A DNA stretch of 6,948 bases from Gracilibacteraceae bacterium (lineage in GTDB: Bacteria; Bacillota; Desulfitobacteriia; Desulfitobacteriales; Syntrophobotulaceae). The notes below the pieces were generated by a model that saw only the letters and a list, made by a program, of their open reading frames with translations, made no database searches and was not told the DNA's origin. The position numbers were made by a program, and so were the translations under genes. Location of the stretch: assembly GCA_031274335.1 (NCBI GenBank), contig JAISQG010000035.1:1-6948 (forward strand). The letters run 5' to 3'. Below, one piece after another: positions 6,649 through 6,948 of this stretch (positions within the stretch are counted from its first letter, which is position 1; the number at the start of each line of letters is the position of its first letter).

Positions 6649-6948
6649 TCAGCGCGCCGGCCTTTCCCATATGATCTTGGTCTCGGGCACTCCTTTGGCT
6701 ACCAGATTCAGTTTCACTTCGTCCGCCGCTTTTTTGCTTTCTATGGCGATGGCAACACAATCATATTGTGACCAGTCGATGGACTGAGGATCGGCTATTT
6801 CAAAGCGTTCCGTCACATTCAGCGCCATACTGTTCAGCACAGCAAAGTTTTTGTCACACCACAAAACAGACGAACAATAGCCGGTCATGGTCAGCTGCTG
6901 CCAAAACATTTGCCCGACGGTTCCGGCCGCGTACAGCACCAATCTGCT
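6649..6948 (-). CDS. C-terminal part of a glycan-biosynthesis protein carrying the Rossmann-like module (5' end outside window)
   Basis: The frame is open to the window edge and stops with TGA at 6649-6651. The visible 99 residues are a single Rossmann-like module starting SRLVLYAAGTVGQMFWQQL and ending before ERPAR. It lines up along its length with the C-terminus of the next gene (5283-6623): VLYxAGxVG, then VLWxDK, then YDxVxIAxES, then a GVxExKI strand. The glycine loop reads AAGTVG, so its first Gly is Ala. By analogy the missing N-terminus is probably another GT2 glycosyltransferase, but a methyltransferase or other glycan enzyme is equally possible given how widely the module is used here. 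It ends 25 nt before the downstream glycosyltransferase start and is presumably in the same operon. Confidence 0.75.
   Translation of the reverse strand, partial: SRLVLYAAGTVGQMFWQQLTMTGYCSSVLWCDKNFAVLNSMALNVTERFEIADPQSIDWSQYDCVAIAIESKKAADEVKLNLVAKGVPETKIIWERPAR

Overview
The window is a piece of a bacterial surface-polysaccharide (capsule, exopolysaccharide or O-antigen type) biosynthesis locus. Every convincing gene lies on the minus strand, so transcription runs from the right edge to the left. The genes are tightly packed (4 to 17 nt overlaps, 10 to 25 nt gaps) with purine-rich GGAGG-type ribosome binding sites. The gene families, the strong Shine-Dalgarno sites and the habit of fusing a Rossmann-like module to glycan enzymes fit a Firmicute, for example Negativicutes or Clostridia. 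No rRNA or other marker is present, so this placement is an inference.

In transcription order the layout is as follows. (1) The 3' end of a gene cut by the right edge (6649-6948), of which only a C-terminal Rossmann-like module is visible. (2) A family 2 glycosyltransferase ending in a closely similar module (5283-6623). (3) A class I SAM-dependent methyltransferase with a more divergent C-terminal Rossmann-like module (4124-5299). (4) A 245-bp gap (3879-4123) holding a tandem palindromic repeat, a GC-rich hairpin and a short remnant of a plus-strand gene. (5) UDP-glucose 6-dehydrogenase (2550-3878). (6) UDP-glucuronate decarboxylase, i.e. UDP-xylose synthase (1600-2553). (7) A DUF4422 putative glycosyltransferase with an N-terminal Rossmann-like domain (525-1610). 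(8) A ribulose-phosphate/allulose-6-phosphate 3-epimerase family protein cut by the left edge (1-514).

The genes make a coherent set. The dehydrogenase oxidises UDP-glucose to UDP-glucuronate and the decarboxylase turns that into UDP-xylose. The GT2 and DUF4422 proteins are candidates for transferring such sugars, and the methyltransferase may decorate the glycan. The epimerase interconverts pentulose (or hexulose) phosphates and hints at a second sugar supply route dedicated to the locus.

The most interesting points are two. First, a similar accessory Rossmann-like module is attached to at least three unrelated catalytic types. Second, base composition breaks at the repeat-bearing gap: the two complete genes to its right are AT-richer than the GC-rich precursor block to its left, which suggests a mosaic assembled by recombination. 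I saw no clearly new defence or mobile system, tRNA, rRNA or CRISPR array.
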